DNA of 64,000 nt from Bacillota bacterium (lineage in GTDB: Bacteria; Bacillota; Bacilli; Paenibacillales; Paenibacillaceae), in the NCBI GenBank assembly GCA_023391635.1, contig JAEWAQ010000065.1:1-64000 (forward strand), in the 5' to 3' direction. The position numbers and the translations under genes were made by a program. Shown one piece after another: positions 25,774 to 33,274 of the stretch. The first letter of the stretch is position 1, and every line of letters begins with the position of its first letter. The notes under the pieces were generated by a model. That model ran no database searches. It was not told the DNA's origin and saw only the letters and a program-made list of their open reading frames with translations.

Positions 25774-26350
25774 AATCGATGAGATTCTGGCATTCAACGA
25801 GAAGTTCGTGGAGAACAAAGACTACGAAAAATATTTAACGACGCGATACCCGAACAAGAAATTGGTCATCGTCAGCTGCATGGATACCCGCTTGACCGAG
25901 ATGCTCCCCAAGGCGATGAACCTGAAAAACGGCGACGTCAAAATGATCAAAAACGCAGGCGCCATCATTACTTCTCCGTTCGGAAACATCATGCGCAGCA
26001 TCATCATCTCGCTCTATGAATTGCAAGCACAGGAGGTACTCGTCGTCGGCCATCACCAATGCGGGATGACAGGCATCGATCCGGAGGCGATTGTTAGCAA
26101 AATGGCGGAGCGCGGCATCCCGGCAGATACGATCGCGACGCTGCGCCATTCCGGCATCGATCTGAACCGGTGGCTGCAAGGCTTCAACAGCGTGCGCGAG
26201 AGCGTCGAGAACAGTGCCGCCATCGTTCGCAACCACCCGCTGCTGCCGCCCGGGACGCCGGTCCATGGCCTCATCATCCATCCGGAGACGGGCAAATTGG
26301 AGCTTGTCACCGATGGCTTCGACTATTTGCCCGAAGATCAGCAAAGTTAA
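25766..26350 (+). CDS. Beta-class carbonic anhydrase
   Basis: 194 residues from the ATG at 25766 (the long frame starting at 25472 is spurious). Zinc ligands fit the beta class: Cys38 and the Asp40/Arg42 dyad in SCMDTRL, His96 and Cys99 in VVGHHQCGM. KNAGAIIT and HGLIIHPETGKLELVTDG complete the pattern. It interconverts CO2 and bicarbonate in the cytoplasm. It begins 8 bp inside the upstream HesB-like gene, so the two are co-translated, with no clear metabolic link. Confidence 0.94.
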   Translation: MRKIDEILAFNEKFVENKDYEKYLTTRYPNKKLVIVSCMDTRLTEMLPKAMNLKNGDVKMIKNAGAIITSPFGNIMRSIIISLYELQAQEVLVVGHHQCGMTGIDPEAIVSKMAERGIPADTIATLRHSGIDLNRWLQGFNSVRESVENSAAIVRNHPLLPPGTPVHGLIIHPETGKLELVTDGFDYLPEDQQS

Positions 26351-26365
26351 GCGTAAGCCTTGCCG

Positions 26366-26917
26366 TCATTGACGAGACCTGGCTTGCATTTTGCGCTCGG
26401 CCGACTGCCTGCGCGCTTCGACGACAGGGGCTCGGTCGCGCGTAAGGTGCCGGTGGACGATCGCTTCCGCGACCTGATGGAGCGGCGTATCCCACGCCCA
26501 GCCGTTCGCGGCGCAAATCCGTCTGCTCTCTTGCTCCAGCACGGGATCGGCGATCGGCAACGGCAAATCGCGGAAGACGGCGTTTGCCTGCGACCACTCG
26601 TGCGAAGTGACCGACAGCAGGTCGGACAGCGCCTCGCCGTCCATGCCAAGCTCCGACATCAGCGCAGCATCCGTCTCCTCCGCTGCCTTCGCCATCATCT
26701 TGCGGGCGCCGGCCCAGTTGCCTCTTCGCGCATGATAGCAAGCGACGGCGATGCGGATGAAGACGAGCCAGCACCCGGTGTAGCGGGCGTTCGGCTGTTC
26801 CTTCCAGTACTCCTCCATAATGTCATGGCATTCGAAATAATCGCGCAAGCCGTAATAGGTCGCAAGATAGCGGCAGTAGGCTTGCGGATATTTCGGGTCC
26901 GACGGGATTTCATGCAT
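26366..26917 (-). CDS. DUF309 family protein
   Basis: 183 residues. The DUF309 hallmark is the helix pair with DYFECHDIMEEYWKEQ followed by YTGCWLVFIRIAVACYHARRGNWAGARKMMAKA. No catalytic function is known for the family. An acidic and basic C-terminal extension (residues 100-183) goes beyond the usual domain. It converges with the carbonic anhydrase gene with a 15-bp gap. RBS GGGAGG lies 12 bp before the ATG. Confidence 0.85.
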   Translation of the reverse strand: MHEIPSDPKYPQAYCRYLATYYGLRDYFECHDIMEEYWKEQPNARYTGCWLVFIRIAVACYHARRGNWAGARKMMAKAAEETDAALMSELGMDGEALSDLLSVTSHEWSQANAVFRDLPLPIADPVLEQESRRICAANGWAWDTPLHQVAEAIVHRHLTRDRAPVVEARRQSAERKMQARSRQ

Positions 26918-27076
26918 ACTTCTCGAATTCCTCCCGGATGAATCAGTCTATACCGTTTAGCATACCGCATATTCGAACGCGCGGCATCCCATTATTTTGT
27001 TGAAACCGCAGCCGGCCGGCCCCGTATTATCTATTTGTACAAACCAATATACTTGCATAATGGAGGCACAACTCGC

Positions 27077-27526
27077 ATGTGGAAGAAAGCATTACTGTTG
27101 TTCAGCCTGTTCGCATTGGTGGCCACCGTCTCCGCCCCGCTGATGGGCGACGCGGACGCCAAGCGGTCGTTCCGTTCCCCGTCGAAATCGTACTCCAAAA
27201 CGCCGGCCAAGTCGCAAAGCTCGGTGAACAACGGTTCGACGACATCGAAATCGTCTACGGCGGGATCCGCGGCCACGACGGCGAATCGCGGGTTTTTCAG
27301 CGGCGGCAGCTTCCTGAAGGGCATGATGATCGGCGGCCTTGCCGGCATGCTGTTCGGCGGCTTGTTCGGGGGCATGGGCTTCATGGGCAACATTCTCGGG
27401 TTCATGATCAACCTGATCGCGATTATCGCCTTGTTCGCCATCATTCGCGCCGTCTTCGACGCAATCAAGCGCAAGCGCGAATCGCAGCGTCCCCAATACC
27501 CGGACGATCAGCAGCGTCGCTATTAA
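27077..27526 (+). CDS. Small secreted or membrane protein with Gly-rich hydrophobic segment
   Basis: 149 residues from the ATG at 27077, with GGAGG upstream. Signal peptide or anchor (residues 1-26, WKKALLLFSLFALVATVSAP), a Ser/Thr/Lys-rich linker (28-75), then glycine-zipper-like segments GGSFLKGMMIGGLAGMLFGG and a second hydrophobic helix (NLIAIIALFAIIRAVF), ending in a basic tail. It resembles the proteins annotated as Tim44-like in Bacillales, minus the Tim44 domain. Function unknown. It forms a pair with the downstream DUF2653 gene 6 bp away. Confidence 0.8.
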   Translation: MWKKALLLFSLFALVATVSAPLMGDADAKRSFRSPSKSYSKTPAKSQSSVNNGSTTSKSSTAGSAATTANRGFFSGGSFLKGMMIGGLAGMLFGGLFGGMGFMGNILGFMINLIAIIALFAIIRAVFDAIKRKRESQRPQYPDDQQRRY

Positions 27527-27532
27527 TCGGCC

Positions 27533-27814
27533 ATGCGGATCACGATGGACGAGATCGTCAACGCCGTCTGCCTGAACCTCGCCGAGCGCCATCAAGTGCC
27601 GGTCGACTCGATCCAGGTCGTATTATGCTACGAAGAAGACCAGGGCTTCTCGGCCGAAGTGAACGTGCAAGGCCGGGAACGCATCTTGATTGAAGCGAAT
27701 ATGAAGGAAGCGATCGTCCGCTATATGGAGACCGAATACGGTCGGCGCGTCTACCCTTCCCAGGTCACACTGGAAGTCGAAGACGAGATGTGGGCGGATA
27801 TCGCGGATGAATGA
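27533..27814 (+). CDS. YxcD-like (DUF2653) protein
   Basis: 93 residues, starting at the first ATG after the upstream gene. MDEIVNAVCLNLAERHQVPVDSIQVVLCYEEDQGFSAEV and VRYMETEYGRRVYPSQVTLEVEDEMWADI match the small DUF2653/YxcD family of Bacillales. Function unknown. Followed by a clear terminator. Confidence 0.85.
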   Translation: MRITMDEIVNAVCLNLAERHQVPVDSIQVVLCYEEDQGFSAEVNVQGRERILIEANMKEAIVRYMETEYGRRVYPSQVTLEVEDEMWADIADE

Positions 27815-27820
27815 ACTCGA

Positions 27821-27869
27821 GACCCCTGAATGGACGGCTGCTGAACCGCCTTTTTCGGGGGTCTTTTTT
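27821..27869 (+). terminator. Intrinsic terminator after the DUF2653 gene
   Basis: GACCCCTGAA (27821-27830) pairs with TTCGGGGGTC (27854-27863), followed by TTTTTTG. It lies between convergent genes; the T tract is on the plus strand only. Confidence 0.9.
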
Positions 27870-27875
27870 GTTGGT

Positions 27876-29075
27876 TCACCGGATCTTGTCTTCCCAATTC
27901 ACCGTGTAGTCATAAACCCAATCGAGCGCGCGCTGCTTGGTCGGCTTCAGCATCGCCTTCATGATCTTGTCGCGAATATAAGCTTGAACCGGATTCGTCG
28001 CATGCTTGCGATTGCCGATCATCCGGGCATATCGGACGATCTTCTCGACTCTCTCCTGCCGCAGCTGCTGGAACTTGGAGAATGCCTGCCATCGATCGGG
28101 CAGATCGCGCAGGCATTGCGCCAAGACGATCGCATCCTCCAGCGCCTGGGAGGCGCCTTGCCCGGCGTTCGGCGAAGTGGCGTGAACGGCGTCTCCAAGC
28201 AGGACGGCCGATTGACGATGCCACTTCTTGACAGGCGGCATGTCGTAAATCGGATAAACCCCTATTTCCTCCGTCGAGCGAACAATTTCGGGAAGCGGCG
28301 CAATGTCCTTGGCGTACAGCTTCCGAACCTTGTCGCGCCATTGCTCCTGAGGAATGCTCATCAGTTCCCGCCGGGTCGGCTTGCCGGGAAAGCTCAAGTT
28401 GCCGAACCAATACACTTCTTCTCCGTCCCGGATGGAATAGCCGAAGAATGCCTGCTTGCCGAACACCATGTTCTGAACGCCTGCATCGCATCGTATGCTG
28501 CGGCTGCGAACGAATCCGCCGAAGCTGATTAGGCCCGTATAGGATGGCTCCGGAGCATCGGGCAACACGATTCGGCGTGTCCGCGAATGAATGCCGTCAC
28601 ATCCGACGAGCATGGCGCCAGCGGCGGAAGATCCGTCTTCGAACCGCGCGACGACCCGATCCCTCCCCACTTGTTCGATCCCTTTCAATCGTTTCCCGAA
28701 TTCGATCGGAATGCCTTGACGAAGCGCTTCGTCGCGCAATATTTTGTGCAACTCGCCTCTTTTGACCGTATAGCCTTGCGGCTCCTCCGACATGCTGCCC
28801 ATCACGCCAAGCACCCCCCCCTTACCATTGATCATCCGCATGGCGTTCATCGAAATGCCTGCCTGCCGTACTTGTTCGTCCAAGCCCAATTCCTTCAAGA
28901 TGCGCATGCCATTGCGTGCGAAGTTTAAGAACAGACCCGCATAATCGTCTGCGCGGCTTTCCGCTTCATAGATAACCGGGTCAAATCCGGCTTTCTTTAA
29001 AAAAAGCGCAGTTGCGGGCCCGGCAATGCCGCATCCGATGATCATCGCTCTGGCTGTCGGTGATTTGGCGTTCAT
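27876..29075 (-). CDS. FAD-dependent monooxygenase (PHBH/TetX-like)
   Basis: 399 residues. N-terminal Rossmann motif in the variant form MIIGCGIAGPATALFLKKAGF with YEAESRADDYAG, the DG motif VGCDGIHSRTRR, and the GD motif LLGDAVHATSPNAGQGASQALEDA. These define a group A flavoprotein hydroxylase that uses NAD(P)H and O2 on an aromatic or polyketide-like substrate, which is unknown. It is divergently transcribed from a PadR repressor gene 132 bp away, which suggests PadR-controlled expression in response to a phenolic or drug-like inducer. Confidence 0.92.
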   Translation of the reverse strand: MNAKSPTARAMIIGCGIAGPATALFLKKAGFDPVIYEAESRADDYAGLFLNFARNGMRILKELGLDEQVRQAGISMNAMRMINGKGGVLGVMGSMSEEPQGYTVKRGELHKILRDEALRQGIPIEFGKRLKGIEQVGRDRVVARFEDGSSAAGAMLVGCDGIHSRTRRIVLPDAPEPSYTGLISFGGFVRSRSIRCDAGVQNMVFGKQAFFGYSIRDGEEVYWFGNLSFPGKPTRRELMSIPQEQWRDKVRKLYAKDIAPLPEIVRSTEEIGVYPIYDMPPVKKWHRQSAVLLGDAVHATSPNAGQGASQALEDAIVLAQCLRDLPDRWQAFSKFQQLRQERVEKIVRYARMIGNRKHATNPVQAYIRDKIMKAMLKPTKQRALDWVYDYTVNWEDKIR

Positions 29076-29110
29076 GGTACATCAATCCTCTCTGCATGGA
29101 ATAAATATCG

Positions 29111-29144
29111 ATTAGTTTATTTGAACTATATATTTTAAACTAAT
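29111..29144. promoter_or_regulatory. Inverted repeat between monooxygenase and padR genes, putative PadR operator
   Basis: Perfect 9-bp arms ATTAGTTTA (29111-29119) and TAAACTAAT (29136-29144) are separated by 16 AT-rich bases in the divergent promoter region. PadR-type regulators usually bind such dyads in their own promoter region. Confidence 0.6.
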
Positions 29145-29207
29145 ACTAGTCAACTATTTTTATTTTTACCTTGTACCTCTATAATGATCTTGAAGGAGTT
29201 GGATCAC

Positions 29208-29822
29208 ATGCCTAAACCGAAGCGCAGCAATCTGCTCGCACTGGCCATCTTGTCGCTGCTCAACGAAAAACCGATGCATCCGTACGAGATCGGGACGACC
29301 ATGAAGCAACGCGGAATAGCGGATACGATTAAGCTGAATACAGGGTCTCTGTATGCGGTGATGGATCATTTGTTGAAAAATAGGCTGATCGAGTCAGTCG
29401 AAACGGTGAAGGAAGGAAGGCATCCCGAGCGGACCATCTACCGCTCTACGGCGGCAGGCAGAGAGGAATTGATGGACTGGTTGCGGAGTTTGGTGCGCGT
29501 GCCTGCGAAGGAGTATCCGCAATTTGCCGCGGGCTTGTCCTTCCTGGGACACCTGCCGCCGAAGGAGGCATGGGAACTGCTAACAATGCGCAAAGATGCG
29601 CTGGCGGAACGAATGGAACAGAGCCGAGCCTATATGGAGCAAACGCTGCAAATGGGCATCAGCCGACTGTTCGTTATTGAATCGGATTATGAAGGGGCAT
29701 TGCTCGAAGCGGAGATGAAGTGGTTGGAACGGTTGATTCGAGACATTGAAGCCGGTCCTTACACCGTAAGGACGAGTGATGGATGGCAATGGGCGATTGA
29801 AGCCGAGGCGCCGGCTCCATGA
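29208..29822 (+). CDS. PadR-family transcriptional regulator
   Basis: 204 residues from the ATG at 29208, preceded by GAAGGAG; the ATG at 29184 has no RBS. N-terminal winged helix: LLALAILSLLNEKPMHPYEI, TIKLNTGSLYAVMDHLLKNRLIESVE and a wing with YRSTAAGREELMDWL. The C-terminal part is a long helical dimerisation domain (about 85-180) as in PadR-s2 members. It probably represses itself and the divergent monooxygenase. Confidence 0.93.
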   Translation: MPKPKRSNLLALAILSLLNEKPMHPYEIGTTMKQRGIADTIKLNTGSLYAVMDHLLKNRLIESVETVKEGRHPERTIYRSTAAGREELMDWLRSLVRVPAKEYPQFAAGLSFLGHLPPKEAWELLTMRKDALAERMEQSRAYMEQTLQMGISRLFVIESDYEGALLEAEMKWLERLIRDIEAGPYTVRTSDGWQWAIEAEAPAP

Positions 29823-29834
29823 TGAGCCGGCGCC
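29807..29834. terminator. Hairpin at the 3' end of the padR gene
   Basis: A perfect 10-bp stem GGCGCCGGCT / AGCCGGCGCC with an 8-nt loop spans the padR stop codon in the convergent padR-metE junction. No T tract follows, so it may stabilise transcript ends rather than terminate on its own. Confidence 0.45.
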
Positions 29835-29889
29835 AGCTTCCGCCAGCGGCAATCGGACAGCGAACCCCGACTTGCCGCAGCCAGCCCAA

Positions 29890-32190
29890 TTAACCTTGCA
29901 CAGGCCGATCGACGGCGTATTTCGCTCGCGCCATTGAAGTTGCACGCACCATATTCCGCAAAGCCGAGACCGTTTCTTCCTTCTTGCGCGTCTTCAAGCC
30001 GCAGTCCGGATTGATCCAGAATTGTTCCGGGTCGAGCACCCGCAGCGCCCTGTCGATCATGGTGGCCATCTCCTCGGCTGCCGGTATGCGCGGACTGTGG
30101 ATATCGTAGACGCCCAGTCCGATCCCTTGGTCATACGTGTTCGACTCGAAGCTGGCCACCAGTTCGCCGTGACTGCGGGAAGTTTCGATCGAGATCACGT
30201 CGGCGTCCAGCGCCCGAATCGCGTCGATGATGTCCTGGAACTCGCAGTAGCACATATGCGTATGAATTTGCGTCTCGTTGCTCACGCCGGAAGTGGAAAT
30301 GCGGAATGCCCTTACGGCCCAGTCCAGATACGGCTGCCAATGTTCCCGCTTCAGCGGCAAGCCTTCCCGCAGGGCGGGCTCGTCGACCTGTATCATGCCG
30401 ATGCCCGCCGCCTCCAGCGCGTTCACTTCTTCCTTCAGCGCAAGCGCGATTTGGTAGGCAACCTCTTCGCGCGATCGGTCGTCGCGGACGAACGACCAAT
30501 TCAGAATCGTAATCGGCCCCGTCAGCATCCCTTTGACCGGCCTGTCCGTGAGCGATTGCGCATACACCGACTCCGCAACCGTCATCGGCCCCGTCCATTC
30601 CACATCTCCGTAGATGATCGGAGGCTTCACGCAGCGCGAGCCGTAGGACTGCACCCAGCCGTTCGCCGTGAAGGCGAAGCCCGCCAGCTTCTCGCCGAAG
30701 AACTCCACCATGTCCGTCCGCTCGAACTCTCCGTGCACGAGCACATCGAGGCCCAGTTCTGCCTGGATGTCGATCCATTCGCCGATTTGCTCGCGGACGA
30801 ACGCCTCGTACCGCTCGGCGCTCCATTCGCCCTTGCGGCGTTTCTGCCTGGCGGCGCGTACCTCCGGCGTCTGCGGGAAGCTGCCGATCGTCGTCGTCGG
30901 CAGTAGCGGCAGCCGCCATCGCGCGCGCTGCGCCTCCTTGCGAGCCTCATAGCGATCGGCCCTGCCTACGAGCGCATCCGCGAGCCCGGCCAGCCGCTCC
31001 CGCACGCCGGGGCGATTGCGGGACGGCGAAGACGTCAGCGCTTGGCGGCTGCGCTCCGAAGCCGCCAATTGCGCTCCGACGATCGCTTCCTCGCCCTCAC
31101 GCCCGGCATACGCGAGCAGCGCCAGCTCCGCCAGCTTCTCGTCAGCGAAGGCGAGCGCCCCGCGCAGCGCCGGATCCAGCTCCTGCTCTTGCGCGGCGCT
31201 GACCGGCACATGCAGCAGGCTGCACGACGGCTGTACGAGGAGACGCTCACGGCTTACGAACGCGTTTAACGTCTCCAGCATGTCCAGCTTGGCCCGAAGA
31301 TCGGCCCGCCAGACCGCGCGCCCGTCGATCAGCCCGGCGCCCAGCACCTTGTCCGCCGGGAATCCGTGCCGCCGAACGGCGTCCAGGTTCCGCCCCCCGT
31401 CATGGACGAAGTCGAGCCCGATGCCGTGGACCGGCAGAGACACGGCGAGTTCATAAGCGTCGACGGATTCGAAATACGTCTGCAGCAGCAGCCTGACATC
31501 CGGCGCTTCCTTGGCCAGCGCCCCGTAAATGCGGGCAATATGCGCCAGCTCCTCACTGTCCAGCGTCGTGGCCAATATCGGTTCGTCCACCTGCACCCAG
31601 GAGACGCCCTCGGCGGCAAGTTCCCGCAGCACCTCCCCGTACAGCGGAAGCAGGCGGTCGATCCAGCCGGCCAGTTCTTCGGGGGCATAGCCTTTGGATA
31701 ACTTCAAAAACGTATAGAGGCCGACGATGACAGGCCTTCCTTCGATCCCGAGCTCGCTTTTCGCTTCGCGCCAGGCGTCCAGCGGCCGATTGCCGGTCAG
31801 CGCGGGACGCGCGCCCGCAAGCTCCGGCACGATGTAATGATAGTTCGTGTTGAACCACTTCGTCATCTCGCAGGCGGCCGCCTCTCGGCTGCCGCGCGCT
31901 GCCGCGAAATAAACGTCCAGACCCACTTGTCCTCCCGCATAGCCGAAGCGCGCGGGAATGATGCCGAACATCGCGGACATGTCGAGCATCTGATCGTAAT
32001 ACGTGAAATCGCCAACCGGGATGACGTCAACGCCAAGCTCCTGCTGCCGCTTCAAGCGGCCAAGCCGGATTGCCTTCAACTGCGCATGGAGCGCCTCTTC
32101 CGTCAGTTGGCCGGACCAATAAGCTTCCAGCGCCTTCTTCCATTCCCGATTTTGCCCGATGCGCGGATAGCCCAAATTTGCACATTTCAT
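29890..32190 (-). CDS. metE: Cobalamin-independent methionine synthase MetE
   Basis: 766 residues from the ATG at 32190, where the family's usual beginning (KCANLGYPRIGQNREWKKALE) occurs. It transfers methyl from 5-methyl-tetrahydropteroyl-triglutamate to homocysteine. N-terminal half barrel, then the catalytic barrel with LPTTTIGSFPQTPEVR, the zinc ligands in HTHMCYCEF, YGSRCVKPPIIYGDV, IQVDEPALREGLPL and NPDCGLKTR. A LysR regulator and a MET-box-like palindrome lie directly upstream. No SAM riboswitch or T-box is visible in the 103-bp leader, so protein-based control is likely. Confidence 0.98.
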   Translation of the reverse strand: MKCANLGYPRIGQNREWKKALEAYWSGQLTEEALHAQLKAIRLGRLKRQQELGVDVIPVGDFTYYDQMLDMSAMFGIIPARFGYAGGQVGLDVYFAAARGSREAAACEMTKWFNTNYHYIVPELAGARPALTGNRPLDAWREAKSELGIEGRPVIVGLYTFLKLSKGYAPEELAGWIDRLLPLYGEVLRELAAEGVSWVQVDEPILATTLDSEELAHIARIYGALAKEAPDVRLLLQTYFESVDAYELAVSLPVHGIGLDFVHDGGRNLDAVRRHGFPADKVLGAGLIDGRAVWRADLRAKLDMLETLNAFVSRERLLVQPSCSLLHVPVSAAQEQELDPALRGALAFADEKLAELALLAYAGREGEEAIVGAQLAASERSRQALTSSPSRNRPGVRERLAGLADALVGRADRYEARKEAQRARWRLPLLPTTTIGSFPQTPEVRAARQKRRKGEWSAERYEAFVREQIGEWIDIQAELGLDVLVHGEFERTDMVEFFGEKLAGFAFTANGWVQSYGSRCVKPPIIYGDVEWTGPMTVAESVYAQSLTDRPVKGMLTGPITILNWSFVRDDRSREEVAYQIALALKEEVNALEAAGIGMIQVDEPALREGLPLKREHWQPYLDWAVRAFRISTSGVSNETQIHTHMCYCEFQDIIDAIRALDADVISIETSRSHGELVASFESNTYDQGIGLGVYDIHSPRIPAAEEMATMIDRALRVLDPEQFWINPDCGLKTRKKEETVSALRNMVRATSMARAKYAVDRPVQG

Positions 32191-32276
32191 CAATTGGAAG
32201 CACCTCATCCTTCTGTATAACAGAAAGATAGCACATCCCAATCGCTATAACGTAACTCTTAAATACTATTGCCGGC

Positions 32277-32293
32277 TATAGCCAGAAGCTATA
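32277..32293. promoter_or_regulatory. MET-box-like palindrome upstream of metE
   Basis: TATAGCCAGAAGCTATA is a 17-bp dyad with perfect 6-bp arms and a 5-nt centre. It lies 87 bp before the metE start and directly after the LysR gene stop. It resembles the streptococcal MetR/MtaR MET-box (TATAG...CTATA, same overall length) bound by LysR-type methionine regulators. A further half-site GCTATA lies near 32244. Confidence 0.55.
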
Positions 32294-33205
32294 TCAGACA
32301 GAAAATCCGGCCACTGCCGTCTGCAACGCTTCCACATAGACGGTCGCCAGCTTCGACAGCGCGGCGTTCCGGTGGGAGATCCACCCTACGTGGATCGTCT
32401 CTTCGCTGGCGAGCGGAACGGCGATAATCTCGTTGCCGTTCAAATCCGCGCTTAGCACGCCGGTGGAAATCGTGTACCCGTTCAGCCCGATCAACAGATT
32501 GAACAACGTTGCCCTGTCGTTCACCCGGATGCTCTTCTTGCGGGAGATCGTGCTCAGAATTTCCTCGGCGAAGTGGAACGAGTTGAACTCCCCTTGCTCG
32601 AAGTGCAAGTAGGGGTAATCCTGCAGCTGCTCGAGCGTCACCAGCGCGTGTTGGGCGAGAGGATTGTTCGCGCTGATGAAAATATGCGCCCTGGCCGTGA
32701 ACAAGCTCGTAAACGTCAGATTGGCGTCCTGGAGCAGCCGGTTGATCACCTTGGCGTTGAAATCGTTCATGTACAGAATGCCGATCTCGCTGCGCTGGGT
32801 TTTCACATCCTGAATAATCTCGTACGTCTTCGTTTCCCGCAGCGCCAATTCATATTCGTCCTGCCCGTACCCCTGCACCAGGCTGACGAAAGCATTCACG
32901 GCGAACGCATAATGCTGGGTCGATACCGAAAAATGCTGCGGAGACGGCTTGGCGTTCAAGTAGCGGTTCTCCAGCAATTCCGCCTGCTCGATGACCTGCC
33001 TCGCGTAACCGAGAAACTCGGCCCCCGCCTTGGAGAGCGTGATGCCCTTGTTCGTACGCTCGAAAATCGTAATCCGCAGCTCCGTCTCCAGCTCCCGGAT
33101 GGCGTTCGACAAGCTCGGCTGCGAAATAAACAAACGTTTGGCCGCTTCGTTCATCGAGCCGCGATTGGCGACTTCGATCACGTATTTGAGTTGCTGCAGC
33201 GTCAA
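32294..33205 (-). CDS. LysR-family transcriptional regulator, probable regulator of metE
   Basis: 303 residues from a TTG at 33205, supported by AAGGAGG 8 bp upstream. N-terminal HTH: MTLQQLKYVIEVANRGSMNEAAKRLFISQPSLSNAIRELE. The C-terminal effector domain (about 90-300) is of the periplasmic-binding-protein type. The N-terminus resembles the MtaR/CmbR-like sulfur-amino-acid regulators of Firmicutes. Being directly upstream of metE with a MET-box-like dyad between them makes a methionine-biosynthesis regulator likely, by inference. Confidence 0.9.
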   Translation of the reverse strand: MTLQQLKYVIEVANRGSMNEAAKRLFISQPSLSNAIRELETELRITIFERTNKGITLSKAGAEFLGYARQVIEQAELLENRYLNAKPSPQHFSVSTQHYAFAVNAFVSLVQGYGQDEYELALRETKTYEIIQDVKTQRSEIGILYMNDFNAKVINRLLQDANLTFTSLFTARAHIFISANNPLAQHALVTLEQLQDYPYLHFEQGEFNSFHFAEEILSTISRKKSIRVNDRATLFNLLIGLNGYTISTGVLSADLNGNEIIAVPLASEETIHVGWISHRNAALSKLATVYVEALQTAVAGFSV

Positions 33206-33215
33206 TGCGATGCCT

Positions 33216-33253
33216 CCTTACCGGTCTTTGTTCCATCATACCTCCCGGTAAGG
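33216..33253. promoter_or_regulatory. Inverted repeat overlapping the RBS of the LysR gene
   Basis: CCTTACCGG (33216-33224) and CCGGTAAGG (33245-33253) are perfect 9-bp arms with 20 bp between. In the LysR mRNA the downstream arm ends in the AAGG of the AAGGAGG ribosome binding site, so pairing would hide part of it. It could equally be a DNA operator for autoregulation. Confidence 0.5.
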
Positions 33254-33274
33254 ATCATCGCCAGAGGAAGAACT

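Noticed and set aside
32191..32293. SAM riboswitch or T-box upstream of metE
   Set aside because: The leader is only 103 bp and shows no kink-turn, P1/P3 arrangement, T-box or terminator.
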